Shown here: positions 1 through 10,805 of the stretch, in pieces
Layout: each line of letters begins with the position of its first letter
Position numbering within the stretch: position 1 is the first letter of the stretch
Assembly (NCBI RefSeq): GCF_001431485.1
Contig: NZ_LDJM01000010.1
Coordinates: 1 to 64,000, forward strand
DNA: 64,000 bases
Reading direction: 5' to 3'
From: Stenotrophomonas ginsengisoli
GTDB taxonomy: Bacteria > Pseudomonadota > Gammaproteobacteria > Xanthomonadales > Xanthomonadaceae
The notes under the pieces: generated by a model
What the model saw: only the letters and a program-made list of their open reading frames with translations
Databases searched by the model: none
Told to the model about the DNA's origin: nothing
Made by a program: the position numbers and the translations under genes

Positions 1-25
1 CCCCCCGGCCGAGATTCGAAGGCGC

Positions 26-742
26 TTACGCCCCTTCCATGACCCTGCGTGCGGGCAGCGACCAGTCGATCGGTGGCTGGCCGGTGCGCTGCAACCAGGC
101 ATTGGCGCGCGAAAAGTGGCCACAGCCCAGGAAGCCACGATGGGCCGACAACGGCGAGGGATGCGGGGCCTTGAGTACGCAATGGCGGCGGCTGTCGATC
201 ACCGCCCCCTTTTTCTGCGCGTAGCTGCCCCAGAGCATGAACACCAGGCCGTCGCGCTCGCGGTTCAGGACATCCACCACATGGTCGGTGAAGCCTTCCC
301 AGCCCCGGCCCTGATGGGCCCCGGCCTGGCCCTGCTCGACACTGAGCACGGCATTGAGCAGCAGCACGCCCTGCTGCGCCCACGGCAGCAGGCAGCCATG
401 TTCGGGCCGGGCTATGCCCAGGTCCGCTTCGATTTCCTTGTAGATGTTGAGCAGCGACGGCGGCACCGGCACGCCCGGCGGCACCGAGAAGCTCAAGCCA
501 TGGGCCTGGCCCGGGCCGTGGTACGGGTCCTGGCCGAGGATGACCACCCGCACCTGTTCAAACGGCGTGGCATCGAAGGCCGCAAACATCTGCCGGCCAG
601 GAGGAAACACCGTGGCTCCTTCGCTCTTGCGCTGGCGCAGGAAGGCCGACAAGGCCTGCATGTCCTGGCGCAGCAGCCAGTCACCGATGCGCGCCTTCCA
701 ACTGGCCTCCAGAGCCACCTGTTCCAGCCCGGTGCCGCTCAC
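26..742 (-). CDS. ung: Uracil-DNA glycosylase, family 1
   Basis: This enzyme excises uracil from DNA to start base excision repair in the cytoplasm. The 238-aa protein has the family 1 water-activating motif [19 protein letters not shown], the central LLLNAVLSV strand and the late [11 protein letters not shown] loop, and its length is normal for Ung. The start is a GTG whose last bases overlap the TGA of the upstream response regulator gene (GTGA), so the two are probably translationally coupled. The next in-frame ATG would remove conserved N-terminal sequence. Function is confident. The link to the response regulator is seen only as gene order. Confidence 0.95.
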   Translation of the reverse strand: MSGTGLEQVALEASWKARIGDWLLRQDMQALSAFLRQRKSEGATVFPPGRQMFAAFDATPFEQVRVVILGQDPYHGPGQAHGLSFSVPPGVPVPPSLLNIYKEIEADLGIARPEHGCLLPWAQQGVLLLNAVLSVEQGQAGAHQGRGWEGFTDHVVDVLNRERDGLVFMLWGSYAQKKGAVIDSRRHCVLKAPHPSPLSAHRGFLGCGHFSRANAWLQRTGQPPIDWSLPARRVMEGA

Positions 743-1581
743 AGCATCGCCGCCGGCACACCCAGGCGCGACAGACGCAGCTGGAACAGCACCTTGGTGA
801 TCAGCAGGCGTTCCTCGATCGGCTTGATCACCAGATCGTTGGCGCCAGCCTGCAGCAAGGTGGCCTGGTTGTAGGCATTGGTGTCGCCGGTCATCACCAG
901 CACCGGCAGCTCACGCTTGGCATAGCCAAAATCCACCCGCACCCGCTCCACCACGTCACGCCCGTTGAGCTCGCCCTTCAGGGTCACGTCGGTGAGCACC
1001 AGGTCGATGCGCTCGTCGCTGGTGCCCAGCGAGTCGGCGGTGAGCAGGGCGAAGGCCTCTTCGGCGGTCAGCACATGCAGCACCTTGAGCTGCTGGCGCT
1101 CGAGCATGCGCTTGGTCGCCTCGGCCACCACGCGGCTGTCCTCGATGTAGAGCACACGGGCGCCGGGAATGGTCTGCGGCTGCACATAGCCGGTGATGAA
1201 GGCAGCCAGTGCCTCGTGGCCCAGCGCCTTGTCGAAGTAATCGGTGACATCGTCGTTGAAACGGCGCTGTTCCAGGTGCTCCTGGGCATCGCCGGAGACC
1301 ACGATCACCGGCACATAGCGGCGGCCGGACTGCTGACGCACCAGCCGGGCCAGGGCCAGGCCATCACCGTCGGGCAGGGTCAGCGAGGTGGTGACCAGGT
1401 CCACTTCCCCCTGCTCCAGCACCGCCTGTGCATCGGCGATGCTGGCACAGGACAGCACTTCCACGTGCGGCAGCTGGCGCACCAGCACATCGGCGATCAG
1501 CTTGCGCACCAGGCGCGAGCCATCGGCCACCAGCACACGCGGGGTTTCATTGATCAGGTGTTTGAGGCTTTGGGCTTGCAT
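739..1581 (-). CDS. Response regulator with two receiver domains, first one degenerate
   Basis: The 280-aa protein consists of two CheY-like receiver domains in tandem and no DNA-binding or enzymatic output domain. The second receiver (about residues 142-270) has the acidic pair ED at 147-148, the phospho-acceptor Asp198 in LVLTDVTL and Lys253 in VIKPI. The first (about 14-132) keeps a DG pair and a DK pair, but the phospho-acceptor position reads [14 protein letters not shown], with Ser66 where Asp is expected, so it probably cannot be phosphorylated. It sits 3 bp after ftsX and overlaps ung. It probably acts as a signalling adaptor; the partner kinase is not in the window. Confidence 0.85.
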   Translation of the reverse strand: MQAQSLKHLINETPRVLVADGSRLVRKLIADVLVRQLPHVEVLSCASIADAQAVLEQGEVDLVTTSLTLPDGDGLALARLVRQQSGRRYVPVIVVSGDAQEHLEQRRFNDDVTDYFDKALGHEALAAFITGYVQPQTIPGARVLYIEDSRVVAEATKRMLERQQLKVLHVLTAEEAFALLTADSLGTSDERIDLVLTDVTLKGELNGRDVVERVRVDFGYAKRELPVLVMTGDTNAYNQATLLQAGANDLVIKPIEERLLITKVLFQLRLSRLGVPAAML

Positions 1582-1584
1582 TGG

Positions 1585-2538
1585 TCAACCTTCCAGCAGA
1601 CGGTTCTGGCGCAGCACATGCGATGCCACCAACCAGGCGCCGATGACACCGATCACGGTGGTACCGAGCAGGACGAAGCCCGAATGCAGGGCATCCAGGG
1701 TCTTGAACACAAACGGGCTGGCATAGCTCTGGGTCAGTGCCACCAGCGGCGGCCGGATCGCGGCCACGCAGGCGGCCCACAGGCCCAGCGCGATTGCACC
1801 GGCGCCCAGGCCATACCACGCACCCAGATACAGGAACGGGCGGCGGATGAAGCCATTGCTGGCACCGAGCAGCTGCAGCACGCCGATTTCCTCGCGCCGG
1901 GCCAGGATGTCCAGGCGCACGGTATTGCCGACCACCAGGGCCGCACCGATACCCAGCAACAGCGACAGCAGGTTGACCATGCGCGTGCCCAGCGCCAGCC
2001 AGCCATCCAGGCGCTGCCGCCACTGGGCGTCATGCTGGACCAGGTCAGCCTGCGGCAATGCCTCCAGCGCCGTGCCCAAGGCCTGGTCGTCGGCTTCGGC
2101 GGCCGGGGTCAGCAGCAGCACGCTGGGCAGCGGGTTGTCATCCAGCGCATCGATGGCCGCGCCCATGCCGGCCCGCTCGCGCAGTTCGGCCAGGCCCTGC
2201 TCGGGAGTGCGCAGCTCGATGTGCTCCACGTCCGCCCGCTGTTGCAGCTCGGCCTGCAGCGCACGCGCCTGCTCGACGCTGAAATCCGGATGCAGGAACA
2301 GGCTGATCTGGCGCGATTGCTGCACGCTGCCGGCAAAGTGCTTGAGGTTGTCCAGGGTGACGGACAGGCCCATCGGCAGGGCCAGGGCCAGGGCCATCAC
2401 ACAGACGGTGAGCAAGGTGGCCCACGGACGGCGCAGGCAGCGCATCAGGCTGCTGCCGGCCGCACGCCGGTGATGCGCCAGCCAGGCACTGGCCGGCGAC
2501 GGAGAGGATGCGGAAGGGGATGCCGATGCGCTGCTCAT
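1585..2538 (-). CDS. ftsX: Cell division ABC transporter permease FtsX
   Basis: FtsX is the inner-membrane partner of FtsE. The pair couples septal-ring ATP hydrolysis to activation of peptidoglycan hydrolases at division. The 317-aa protein has a Ser/Pro-rich cytoplasmic N-terminus, a first membrane segment around residues 38-60, a large periplasmic domain (about 65-185), and three further membrane segments around 188-208, 240-262 and 290-310. This is the FtsX/MacB-like topology. The ATG overlaps the ftsE stop as ATGA, the usual FtsE-FtsX coupling. Start choice is supported by that overlap. Confidence 0.93.
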   Translation of the reverse strand: MSSASASPSASSPSPASAWLAHHRRAAGSSLMRCLRRPWATLLTVCVMALALALPMGLSVTLDNLKHFAGSVQQSRQISLFLHPDFSVEQARALQAELQQRADVEHIELRTPEQGLAELRERAGMGAAIDALDDNPLPSVLLLTPAAEADDQALGTALEALPQADLVQHDAQWRQRLDGWLALGTRMVNLLSLLLGIGAALVVGNTVRLDILARREEIGVLQLLGASNGFIRRPFLYLGAWYGLGAGAIALGLWAACVAAIRPPLVALTQSYASPFVFKTLDALHSGFVLLGTTVIGVIGAWLVASHVLRQNRLLEG

Positions 2539-3221
2539 TGCGCCAGGTCCTGCGGGCAGATGTCATCGACCAGCTGCCCCTTGTCGAGCACCAGCACACG
2601 CTGGCGCATTTGCTTGATCAAGGCCAGATCATGGCTGACCACCAGCACGCTGGTGCCGCGTGCCGGCAGCTCGGCCAGCAGGGCCATGATTTCGGCCGCC
2701 AGGGTCGGATCCAGGTTGCCGGTAGGTTCGTCTGCCAGCAACAGGCGCGGCGCGGCCACGATGGCCCGGGCGATACCCACACGCTGCTGTTCACCGGCGG
2801 ACAGCTCGGCCGGCAGCGCCGCCAGACGGTCGGCCAGGCCCATGCGCTGCAGCACCTCGTTAACCCGCTGACGGACCTGGCTGGCGCCCAGGCCACGCAC
2901 CACCAACGGCAGGCCGACATTCTCGGCGACGCTGGATTCGGCCAGCAGGCGGTGGTCCTGGAACACCACGCCGACCTCGCGCCGGTGCGCCGGCACCTGG
3001 CTGCCACGTACCCGTGACAGGTTGCGGCCGGCGAAGATCACCTCGCCGTGGGTCGGGCGCTCGGCCAGGTGGGCCAGCTTCAGGATGGTGCTCTTGCCGG
3101 CACCGGAATGCCCGGTGGCAAAGGCCATCTCGCCCTCCCCCAGCGCAAAGCTGAAGTCTGACAAGGCAACCCGACCACCGGCATAGGTTTTTGTGACCGA
3201 ATCAAAACGCAGGACGCTCAT
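2535..3221 (-). CDS. ftsE: Cell division ATP-binding protein FtsE
   Basis: ATPase subunit of the FtsEX complex at the division septum. The 228-aa protein shows a Walker A motif GHSGAGKST, the ABC signature [13 protein letters not shown], and a Walker B followed by the switch glutamate and D-loop in [12 protein letters not shown], then an H-loop histidine in VVSHD. Length is typical. It is the first gene of the ftsE-ftsX-response regulator-ung run and is preceded by a 64-bp gap downstream of rhlB. That gap contains a small GC-rich inverted repeat (3239-3263) without a T-tract. Confidence 0.95.
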   Translation of the reverse strand: MSVLRFDSVTKTYAGGRVALSDFSFALGEGEMAFATGHSGAGKSTILKLAHLAERPTHGEVIFAGRNLSRVRGSQVPAHRREVGVVFQDHRLLAESSVAENVGLPLVVRGLGASQVRQRVNEVLQRMGLADRLAALPAELSAGEQQRVGIARAIVAAPRLLLADEPTGNLDPTLAAEIMALLAELPARGTSVLVVSHDLALIKQMRQRVLVLDKGQLVDDICPQDLAQ

Positions 3222-3285
3222 CTGCTGATTATGCCCAAGCGCGGCAGTAAATTACCGCCGCGCGTCACGTCCCGCGCAAGCGGTA

Positions 3286-5028
3286 TCACTGACCGCCGAG
3301 CATGCGGCGGATCTTGCGGCCCATCCGGGTCAGGAACGAGTCGGAGGCATCGGCCTTGCGCACCGGGGTCGCCGGCACCTGTACCGCACCGGTGAACGGC
3401 GCCGGGGTGCTGGCCTGGGCAACATCGCCGTTCTGGACCGCGTCAACGCCTGCGACGCCTTCAGCGCCCTCGACCGGACGGCCGCGACGACGACGACGAC
3501 GCTTGCGCGGCCCCTTCTCGCCGGCCTCGCCCAGCTCCACGGCCGGCCCCTGCGCGGCGGCATCAGCCACCACCGGGTTCAGGGCCACGGCTGCGGCATC
3601 GGTCTGCTCGCCCTGGCCTTCCTCGCGCGGCTTGCGCGGGCCACGACGACGGCGCTCGCCGCCCTCGCCTTCGCTGCGCGGGCCACGCGGGCCGCGTTCG
3701 CCATCACGGCGGCCACCCGGGCCACCGCTGCGACGACCGCCACCGCGGCGTTCTTCTTCAGCCGCCTTGGCCTCACGCGCTTCGCGGAAGATCGCGCCGA
3801 CGCTTTCGCCTTCTTCCTCGCCCTCGACCTTGACCCGCTCCGGACGCGGCAGTGCGGTCAGCAGCTCGGCAGTCACGGCCTCGACCGGGATCTTCTGGTT
3901 GATGTAGGCCTCGATGTCCGGCAGGCCCATCGCATAGCGTTCGCAGGCGAAGCTGATCGCATCGCCTTCCTCGCCCAGGCGGGCGGTACGGCCGATACGG
4001 TGGACATAGTCCTCCGCATCAAACGGCAGGTCGTAGTTGTAGACGTACTTGATGCCATCGATGTGCAGGCCGCGGGCGGCCACATCGGTGGCCACCAGCA
4101 CTTCCAGCTGGCCGGCCTGGAAACGCTTGAGCAGGCTCTCGCGCTTTTTCTGCGGCACGTCACCGGAGAGCACGCCGACACGGTAGCCGGCGCGCTCCAG
4201 CGAGCGGGCCACGCGTTCGACAAACACCTTGGTGTTGACGAAGACCATGGTGCGGGCGCCTTCGCTGCGCGACAGCAGGCCCAGCAGCAGCGGCAGCTTT
4301 TCCTCGTCGGCCGGGAAGTACATGCGCTGGCGCACGCGGTCGGCGGTGACGTTCTCGGTCTCCACCACCAGCTTCTGCGGCTCGTTCATGTGTTCGTAGG
4401 CCAGCTCGAGCACGCGGTGGCTCAGGGTGGCGCTGAACAGCAGGGTCTGGCGGGTGGTGCGCTCGGGCATGCGGCGCAGCAGGAAGCGGATGTCCTTGAT
4501 GAAGCCCAGGTCGAACATGCGGTCGGCTTCGTCCAGCACGCAGACTTCGCAGGCATGCAGGGAGACGACCTTGTGCTGCTTGACGTAATCGATCAGGCGG
4601 CCCGGGGTGGCGATGATGATGTCCACGCCCTGCTGCAGCAGCTCGCGCTGCTTGTCGTAATCCACACCGCCGTAGACCAGGGCGAAGCGCAGGCCGGTGT
4701 CGGCGGCGAACTTCATCGCATCCTTGTGGATCTGGATGGCCAGCTCGCGGGTCGGGGCCAGGATCAGCGCGCGCGGATCTTCCGGCTTGCGCTCGGCCAG
4801 GGCCGGGCGGGTCAGCAGGCGGTTGATGGTGGCGACCAGGAAGGCCAGCGTCTTGCCGGTACCGGTCTGCGCCTGGCCGGCCACATCACCGCCGGGCAGG
4901 GCCACCGGCAGGGTCAGCGCCTGGATCGGCGTGCAGCGGGTAAAACCTGCGCCTTCAAGACCCGCCTGCAAGGCCGGATGCAGCTCGAAAGCGGAGAAGG
5001 TGACATCGGTCAGCGGTTTGTCGCTCAT
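3286..5028 (-). CDS. rhlB: DEAD-box ATP-dependent RNA helicase RhlB
   Basis: RNA helicase that in gammaproteobacteria works with the RNA degradosome. The helicase core has the Q motif near residues 28-36, Walker A AQTGTGKT (53-60), DEAD (164-167), SAT (197-199) and the motif [10 protein letters not shown]. After about residue 400 comes a long basic tail rich in Arg, Gly and Glu ([18 protein letters not shown]), typical of the longer xanthomonad RhlB (580 aa) compared with about 420 aa in E. coli. The tail probably binds RNA. The gene is divergent from trx across 214 bp. Confidence 0.93.
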   Translation of the reverse strand: MSDKPLTDVTFSAFELHPALQAGLEGAGFTRCTPIQALTLPVALPGGDVAGQAQTGTGKTLAFLVATINRLLTRPALAERKPEDPRALILAPTRELAIQIHKDAMKFAADTGLRFALVYGGVDYDKQRELLQQGVDIIIATPGRLIDYVKQHKVVSLHACEVCVLDEADRMFDLGFIKDIRFLLRRMPERTTRQTLLFSATLSHRVLELAYEHMNEPQKLVVETENVTADRVRQRMYFPADEEKLPLLLGLLSRSEGARTMVFVNTKVFVERVARSLERAGYRVGVLSGDVPQKKRESLLKRFQAGQLEVLVATDVAARGLHIDGIKYVYNYDLPFDAEDYVHRIGRTARLGEEGDAISFACERYAMGLPDIEAYINQKIPVEAVTAELLTALPRPERVKVEGEEEGESVGAIFREAREAKAAEEERRGGGRRSGGPGGRRDGERGPRGPRSEGEGGERRRRGPRKPREEGQGEQTDAAAVALNPVVADAAAQGPAVELGEAGEKGPRKRRRRRRGRPVEGAEGVAGVDAVQNGDVAQASTPAPFTGAVQVPATPVRKADASDSFLTRMGRKIRRMLGGQ

Positions 5029-5242
5029 GAATGCAGTCTTGTTCTTTTATGAGTGCCAGCCCGCCAACAGTGGCAGGCCGGCTTGCATCGGTTACGGCAG
5101 AGTCGCACACTGCGCCCCTTACGCCGGGGAACGTTGCTGTCGGATTGTCATCTTCGCCAGAACGCTCTGTCAGTACTCAAGTTTAGCGCAATGCGCCCGT
5201 CAACCCGGCATGACCGGTCGCATTCCCCCAGGAGACTCTTCA

Positions 5243-5572
5243 GTGAGCGACAAGGTTATTCACGTCGGCGACGCCGATTTCGATACTGCAGTGCTGCAGT
5301 CGGGCCAGCCGGTGCTGGTCGACTTCTGGGCTGAATGGTGTGGCCCGTGCAAGATGATTTCGCCGGTCCTGGACGAAATCGCTGCCGCCTACGAAGGCAA
5401 GCTGACCGTGGCCAAGGTCAACGTCGATGAATCGCGCGCCACCGCCGTGCGTTACCACGTGCGTTCGATCCCGATGCTGCTGCTGTTCAAGGATGGCCAG
5501 ATCCAGGCCACCCAGGTCGGCGCCGTTGGCAAGGGCCAGCTGGTGCAGATGATCGACAAGGCCCTGGCCTGA
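5243..5572 (+). CDS. trxA: Thioredoxin
   Basis: Cytoplasmic disulfide reductase of 109 aa with the classical active site WCGPCK and the cis-Pro loop SIPML. The start is a GTG at 5243, supported by a Shine-Dalgarno CAGGAGA ending 7-8 bases upstream and by length; an in-frame upstream extension exists but is the shadow of rhlB. It lies just before rho, the common gene order in gammaproteobacteria, and is transcribed away from rhlB. Confidence 0.96.
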   Translation: MSDKVIHVGDADFDTAVLQSGQPVLVDFWAEWCGPCKMISPVLDEIAAAYEGKLTVAKVNVDESRATAVRYHVRSIPMLLLFKDGQIQATQVGAVGKGQLVQMIDKALA

Positions 5573-5797
5573 TCACTGATGGCAGGCGCCGGCCCGACCT
5601 GGCCCGGCGCCCGCCGCTTCCCCTGATTGACTTGCGCCGCCGCTGACGGCGGTGTTAGTGTCAGGACGACCGGCCGCACTCGCGTTGCCGTGCACGCCCC
5701 GCCCCTTGTGGCGCCGGCGCATGTCTCATCACCCTACTCCAACCAGTTCGCCGCCCGACCGGGGCGCTCGCACGCCATAGCGAGAGGAATCAAGCAC

Positions 5798-7537
5798 TTG
5801 TCCGAGAACACTCCTTCCGAAACCGGAAGCGCCGACGCACCTGTCGAGAAGCGCGTGCGCAAGCCGCGTGCTACCAAAGCCGCTGCTGCAGTGTCCGACA
5901 GCCCCGCGGCTGGCTCGCAGACCGCCTTGCCGCTGGCTCCCGCCACGCAAGATGCAGCTCCCCGCAACGAAGCCCCCTCTGCCGCACCGGCCCCGGCAGC
6001 ACCTGCCGCGGTGAGCCAGGACGCCGGCAACCCGGCCCCGGCCAGCGAAGGCGGCAACAACGGTGGTGAGGACGGCGGCCAGCGCCAGAACGGTCCCTAC
6101 GGCAACTTCAATGGCCAGCAGGGTCAGGGACAAGGCCAGGGTGGCAATCGCCGCGACCGCTTCCGCAACCGCCGCGACCGCAATCGCGAGCGTTACCGCG
6201 ACGAGAACGGTGGCGACGGCAGCAACGAGCCGTTCGTGCCGCGCCCGCACCCGGCGGTGCCGGAAGGCTTCCCGGTCTACTCGCTGAGTGACCTGAAGAG
6301 GATGCCGGCGCACAAGCTGCTGGAAATTGCCGAGCAGCTGCAGATCTCCGAAGGCGTGGCCCGCGCCCGCAAGCAGGACGTGATCTTCGCCCTGCTCAAG
6401 GTGCTGACCCGCCATGGCGAAGGCGTTGCCGCCGACGGCGTGCTGGAAATCCTGCCCGACGGTTTCGGCTTCCTGCGCGCCGCCGAAGCCAGCTACCTGG
6501 CCGGCCCGGACGACACCTACATCTCGCCCAGCCAGATCCGCCGCTTCAACCTGCGCACCGGCGACCACATCTCCGGCCGCATCCGCTTCCCCAAGGACGG
6601 CGAGCGCTACTTCGCGCTGAACATCGTGGACACCATCAACGGTGAGCCGATCGAAGCGTCCAAGAACAAGGTCCTGTTCGAGAACCTCACCCCGCTGTTC
6701 CCGCGCAAGCGCTTCAAGCTGGAGCGTGGCGATGGCTCGACCGAGGACATCACCGGCCGCATCCTCGACCTGATGGCCCCCCAGGGCAAGGGCCAGCGTG
6801 CGCTGATCGTGTCCCCGCCCAAGGCCGGCAAGACCATGCTGATGCAGCAGGTCGCCAGCGCCATCACCTACAACCACCCGGACGTGCACCTGATCGTGCT
6901 GCTGGTGGACGAGCGCCCGGAAGAAGTGACCGAAATGCAGCGCACCGTGCGCGGCGAAGTGGTCTCCTCGACCTTCGACGAGCCGGCCGCGCGCCACGTG
7001 CAGGTTGCCGAAATGGTGATCGAGCGCGCCAAGCGCCTGGTCGAGCACAAGAAGGATGTGGTCATCCTGCTGGACTCGATCACCCGTCTGGCCCGCGCCT
7101 ACAACAACGTGGTGCCGTCCTCGGGCAAGGTGCTCACCGGTGGTGTGGATGCCAACGCCCTGCACCGCCCCAAGCGCTTCTTCGGCGCCGCCCGCAACGT
7201 GGAGGAAGGTGGTTCGCTGACCATCATCGCCACCGCGCTGGTGGATACCGGCAGCAAGATGGACGAAGTGATCTACGAAGAATTCAAGGGCACCGGCAAC
7301 AGCGAAGTGCACCTGAACCGTCGTATCACTGAAAAGCGCGTCTACCCGGCCATCGACATCAACCGCTCCGGTACCCGCCGCGAGGACCTGCTGATCGAAG
7401 CCGACCTGCTGCAGAAGATCTGGATCCTGCGCAAGCTGCTGCACCCGATGGACGAAATCGCCGCGATGGAGTTCATGCTGGACAAGATGAAGAACACCAA
7501 GTCCAACGACGAGTTCTTCTCCTCGATGAAGCGCTGA
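5798..7537 (+). CDS. rho: Transcription termination factor Rho
   Basis: Hexameric RNA-dependent ATPase that ends transcription. I place the start at TTG 5798, preceded by the Shine-Dalgarno-like GAGAGGAA; this gives 579 aa, starting [10 protein letters not shown]. The first 150 or so residues are a low-complexity extension rich in Ala, Pro, Gly, Asn, Gln and Arg, absent in E. coli Rho (419 aa). Then come the Rho N-terminal helical domain ([11 protein letters not shown]), the cold-shock-like RNA-binding domain, the P-loop PPKAGKT near residue 342, Walker B VVILLDS and the C-terminal ATPase. The 225-bp leader after trx has no other gene. The gene ends at a strong hairpin terminator. Confidence 0.95.
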   Translation: MSENTPSETGSADAPVEKRVRKPRATKAAAAVSDSPAAGSQTALPLAPATQDAAPRNEAPSAAPAPAAPAAVSQDAGNPAPASEGGNNGGEDGGQRQNGPYGNFNGQQGQGQGQGGNRRDRFRNRRDRNRERYRDENGGDGSNEPFVPRPHPAVPEGFPVYSLSDLKRMPAHKLLEIAEQLQISEGVARARKQDVIFALLKVLTRHGEGVAADGVLEILPDGFGFLRAAEASYLAGPDDTYISPSQIRRFNLRTGDHISGRIRFPKDGERYFALNIVDTINGEPIEASKNKVLFENLTPLFPRKRFKLERGDGSTEDITGRILDLMAPQGKGQRALIVSPPKAGKTMLMQQVASAITYNHPDVHLIVLLVDERPEEVTEMQRTVRGEVVSSTFDEPAARHVQVAEMVIERAKRLVEHKKDVVILLDSITRLARAYNNVVPSSGKVLTGGVDANALHRPKRFFGAARNVEEGGSLTIIATALVDTGSKMDEVIYEEFKGTGNSEVHLNRRITEKRVYPAIDINRSGTRREDLLIEADLLQKIWILRKLLHPMDEIAAMEFMLDKMKNTKSNDEFFSSMKR

Positions 7538-7551
7538 TCCATTGCGCTTTG

Positions 7552-7589
7552 CCCACAAAAAACCCCGCACAGGCGGGGTTTTTTGTGGG
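7552..7589. terminator. Bidirectional intrinsic terminator between rho and tonB-like gene
   Basis: A perfect 17-bp inverted repeat (7552-7568 and 7573-7589) surrounds the loop ACAG. The GC core CCCCGC/GCGGGG is flanked by six A on the left and six T on the right, so it works as an intrinsic terminator for rho on the plus strand and for the convergent TonB-domain gene on the minus strand. Confidence 0.93.
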
Positions 7590-7600
7590 CTGGCGAACGC

Positions 7601-8467
7601 TCAATTGTCCTGCGGCAGTTTCAGGCGCGGGCCTGTACGCCCACTCATGTAGACACCACCATCGGCCAATGCCGTATTCACCGGCTCATCCTCGTCCTGC
7701 AGGAACGGCACCTCCAGCCTCGGGCCGGGGATATAAGGCAACCAGCGCGAGCTGGGCAGACGTTCAGCCGTGCCGGCCAGCTGGAAACTCACCGGAACCT
7801 GCACTACCCAGCTCTGGGCAACGGCATCATCACCGGTCTCGGGCGGCAGGAATGTCCAGCGGCGGGCGGCCTGCAGGGAGGCATCGGCCAGAATCTGGCG
7901 AGCCTGCTGCATCTGGCGCTCGTTGCCTGCACTGGTCAAATCGACCTGTTTGGCCGCCACCTCCACCACTTTGCCATCACGGCCGACGGCCAAAGCCAGA
8001 TACACCGTTCCAGTGATGCCGGCGCGGTAAGCCGCTTCCGGATAGCGCGGGGGCTGCATCCGATCATTGCGCACGATGCTGCGATCCTGCGGGTCATATT
8101 CGCTGAAGGACTGCGAGGCAATGCGGATATCGAACGCCCCGCCCCCGGCCTGGCTGGCCACCAGACGCAGGCTCATCGGCGTGGTGAAAGCCACCGCCTG
8201 CCCCTGCTGGATTATCGGCTCGAACTCCCAACCCCGTACCGTGTCACGCACAAAGCGCATGACCGCCTCGGAATACTCGGCCTCATCGTCCACCCTGATT
8301 GCCGACACCCTGCCATCGGGCTCCACATCGATCCGGCCTTTGACCAACATGCTCAATTCCGCACGCGCCAGTACTTCGGCCGGAACCCGTGCTTGCACCT
8401 GGGCAACGTTTGCTCCTGCACACAGCAGTGCGGCAGAAAGCACCGCCCCGACGACCATGGTTTTCAT
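7601..8467 (-). CDS. Secreted protein with TonB C-terminal domain
   Basis: The 288-aa protein starts at ATG 8467, behind a GGGAG Shine-Dalgarno, with a signal peptide (MKTMVVGAVLSAALLCAGA). The last 120 residues resemble the TonB C-terminal domain: PPRYPEAAYRAGITGTV, then VGRDGKVVEV and ARRWTF. Unlike classical TonB it lacks a retained membrane anchor and a Pro-Glu/Pro-Lys spacer, so it probably is a free periplasmic TonB-like protein rather than the ExbBD-coupled energy transducer. No exbB/exbD or receptor gene is nearby. Function is uncertain; the domain call is solid. Confidence 0.75.
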   Translation of the reverse strand: MKTMVVGAVLSAALLCAGANVAQVQARVPAEVLARAELSMLVKGRIDVEPDGRVSAIRVDDEAEYSEAVMRFVRDTVRGWEFEPIIQQGQAVAFTTPMSLRLVASQAGGGAFDIRIASQSFSEYDPQDRSIVRNDRMQPPRYPEAAYRAGITGTVYLALAVGRDGKVVEVAAKQVDLTSAGNERQMQQARQILADASLQAARRWTFLPPETGDDAVAQSWVVQVPVSFQLAGTAERLPSSRWLPYIPGPRLEVPFLQDEDEPVNTALADGGVYMSGRTGPRLKLPQDN

Positions 8468-8560
8468 AATCAACTCCCTGATTATCCGCGGCCGATAGTG
8501 GCATGAAATGACCTGTGCCACATTCCCCCAGCGCGCACGCCGCAACTTTTGTGATTCACC

Positions 8561-10291
8561 TCACGCCACGCGGGCCTGGCGCGGATATGGCGGCATGTCC
8601 GGGTACTGGCCGGCGGCAAAGCGCCGCTGCAGCCCCTGCCACCAGGCCGGATCGAACAATTGCCCATGGTGCTCGCGCACCTGGATCAACAACCGCGGGG
8701 GCAGGCCCATGAACTGGGCAAACCGTTCGGGAAACACATCGCCGGGTTCGACATGGAACCAGGGCTCGCCGGCCAGCGCCTCTTCCTCGTTGCGCGGCAC
8801 CGGCCAGGCGCGGAAGTTACAGTCGCTCACCCGGCACAGTTCGTCGTAGTCATAGAACACGGCCCGCCCGTGGCGCGAAACGCCGAAGTTCTTCAGCAGC
8901 ATGTCACCGGGGAAGATGTTGTTGCAGGCCAGGTCACGGATGGCCTGGGCATAGTCCAGAGCCGCCGCCTTCTGCGCCTCTTCCGATTGCTCGTGCAGGT
9001 ACAGGTTCAACGGGCGGAAGCGGCGCTGCACGTAACACAGCTCGATCACCACCTCATCGCCTTCGCGCCGCACACTCTGCGCACAGCCCTGGAGCAGCTC
9101 GGCCAGCAGCTCCGGCGCAAAGCGCGCTGCGGGAAAGCGCAGGTGGCGGTAGGACTGGGCATCGAGCAGGCGGCCGATACGGTCAGCCTGGAACACCATT
9201 TCGTACTTGTCCTGCACATCCTGCCGGCTCATGGTCTTCTGCCAGCCGAAACGGTCACGGATCACCTTGAACACCAGCGGATAGCTGGGCAGGGTGAACA
9301 CCGCCATGACCATCCCGGGCGTGCCTTCGGCATGCACCAGCTGCTCGCTGGGCTGCTGTTGCAGGTGGCTGAAAAATGCCCGGTAACGCTCGGTCTTGCC
9401 CTGCTTTACCCGCCCCAGCACGGTGTAGATCTCATCCACACTCTTGCCCGGCAGCAGGCTGCGCAGGAACACCACGGCATCGGCCACGGTCGCCAGGTCA
9501 GCCATGAAGTAGCTGCGTGAAACGCCAAACAGATGGGCCACATCACGCCGCTTGGTCAGCACCGCGTCCACCCGCAGTGCCTGGCCATCGTTGACCAGGG
9601 CAATCACGCAGGGCGAGAAGCGATGCTCGCCGAACACACGGCCGACCAGATAAGCACGGCGCTCACGATAGAACACGGTCTGCAGCAGTTCGATCGAGCG
9701 CACCGGGCTGTTGCCCCAGTGGGTCAGGTCATCCTGCAGGCGCACTGCAATGGCCGCTGCGCAACGCAGTTGGTGTGCGTAGGGAACATCGAAGCGGTAA
9801 TCGCCGAGCAGGCGCATCATCGCCTCCACCGGCCGCGCCTCGTTGACGGTATAGGTATGGCGGGCCACCGGGTGGGTAATGGCATCGGACGGTTCAATGT
9901 CCATGGCCATGAACTCCACGCCGGCATCCACTTCATCGATGGCCAGCAGGCGTCGGGTCAGGGTATTGAACCAGGTCTTGTACAGCTCGCAATCCAGCAG
10001 GCCGGCAATCTGCCCGGCATAGGCATCGCGCACCTGCGACCAGAACAGCCGCTGCACCAAGGCAGGAGCGGCCAACTCGGCCATGGTCTGGGCAATGCAC
10101 TGGTCATACAGGCCGATGCGCTGCACCGCATCAGCGCGCGCGCCGGCCCAGTCGGCCGTTTCAAAATGTTGCCGGGCGCGTGCGGTCAGACGGGAAAATT
10201 CGGTGTGATAGCGCTCGAAAGCCTCGCGCACGAGCACCGCATGGTCATAAGCGCTGGCAGCGCCGGAAAGTGGGGTCTGCATGGCCATCAT
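8561..10291 (-). CDS. aceK: Isocitrate dehydrogenase kinase/phosphatase
   Basis: Bifunctional enzyme that phosphorylates and dephosphorylates isocitrate dehydrogenase, switching carbon between the TCA cycle and the glyoxylate bypass. The 576-aa length is that of AceK. The C-terminal kinase-like half is recognisable around [19 protein letters not shown] and [18 protein letters not shown] followed by FYDYDE. It stands alone here, without aceA/aceB. A monomeric NADP-IDH gene is 2.8 kb upstream; the classical AceK substrate is the dimeric enzyme, so whether the two interact is open. Start is the first of several nearby ATGs, without a clear Shine-Dalgarno. Confidence 0.93.
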   Translation of the reverse strand: MMAMQTPLSGAASAYDHAVLVREAFERYHTEFSRLTARARQHFETADWAGARADAVQRIGLYDQCIAQTMAELAAPALVQRLFWSQVRDAYAGQIAGLLDCELYKTWFNTLTRRLLAIDEVDAGVEFMAMDIEPSDAITHPVARHTYTVNEARPVEAMMRLLGDYRFDVPYAHQLRCAAAIAVRLQDDLTHWGNSPVRSIELLQTVFYRERRAYLVGRVFGEHRFSPCVIALVNDGQALRVDAVLTKRRDVAHLFGVSRSYFMADLATVADAVVFLRSLLPGKSVDEIYTVLGRVKQGKTERYRAFFSHLQQQPSEQLVHAEGTPGMVMAVFTLPSYPLVFKVIRDRFGWQKTMSRQDVQDKYEMVFQADRIGRLLDAQSYRHLRFPAARFAPELLAELLQGCAQSVRREGDEVVIELCYVQRRFRPLNLYLHEQSEEAQKAAALDYAQAIRDLACNNIFPGDMLLKNFGVSRHGRAVFYDYDELCRVSDCNFRAWPVPRNEEEALAGEPWFHVEPGDVFPERFAQFMGLPPRLLIQVREHHGQLFDPAWWQGLQRRFAAGQYPDMPPYPRQARVA

Positions 10292-10340
10292 CGGTATCCA
10301 TGGTCTGCCGCCAGCTTACGCCAGACCCATGGCCATAACG

Positions 10341-10370
10341 AACGTGCCGGGGCATGGGCCCCGGCACGTT
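10341..10370. terminator. Hairpin at the end of the Roadblock/GTPase operon
   Basis: A perfect 12-bp stem starting AACGTGCCGGGG (10341-10352, pairing with 10359-10370) around a six-base loop lies between aceK and the last gene of the Roadblock operon. There is no clear T-run on either side, so it is either a weak terminator or an RNA 3'-end stabiliser. Confidence 0.5.
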
Positions 10371-10396
10371 GGTTTGAACGCAGGTGGTTGCCGCGG

Positions 10397-10756
10397 TTAC
10401 ATCTGCAGCGAGCTTTCCACATCCAGCACCTTGCGCCGTGCCAGGGCCAGGTTGGACTTGCTGCGGTCCAGCACCACATAGAAGAACAGGCCTTGCTTGG
10501 CCGCCACCGGGCGCAGGATGTGGTACGCCTTGCCCAGGGTGATGAGGATGTCCTCGATGGTGTCATTGAGGTTGAGCGAGGCGGCCGTCTTCATCTTGGC
10601 GCGGATCACCTCGGTATTGCCGGCAGCAGCCACTTCCATGTCCATGCCGCTGCCGGCTTCGCCCAGCAACATGCCACTGTTGTAATCCACCAGCGCCACG
10701 GCCTGTGCGCCATCGATGGTCATCAGGTCCTTCAACGAATCATTCAAATTAGCCAT
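10397..10756 (-). CDS. Roadblock/LC7-type protein (third regulator of GTPase operon)
   Basis: Small cytoplasmic 119-aa protein with the alpha/beta Roadblock/LC7 pattern: an N-terminal helix (LNDSLKDLMTIDGAQAVALVD), a beta hairpin with GMLLGE, a central helix beginning TEVIRAKM, and a closing strand FFYVVLDRSKSNLALARRK. Such proteins act as GTPase-activating or scaffold subunits for small Ras-like GTPases. It is the last of four genes transcribed together. A good Shine-Dalgarno (AGGGG, 8 bases before ATG) supports the start. Confidence 0.75.
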   Translation of the reverse strand: MANLNDSLKDLMTIDGAQAVALVDYNSGMLLGEAGSGMDMEVAAAGNTEVIRAKMKTAASLNLNDTIEDILITLGKAYHILRPVAAKQGLFFYVVLDRSKSNLALARRKVLDVESSLQM

Positions 10757-10805
10757 TGCATATCCCCTTTGATCGAGAGCAAAAAGTTGTCACCGGCGGT
10801 ATTGC

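Noticed and set aside
3239..3263. GC-rich inverted repeat between rhlB and ftsE as a terminator
   Set aside because: Seven-bp stem with a long loop and no T-tract on the strand needed.
5585..5611. Inverted repeat GGCGCCGG/CCGGCGCC after trx as a terminator
   Set aside because: Loop of 11 bases and no T-run; may be structure in the rho leader but not supported further.
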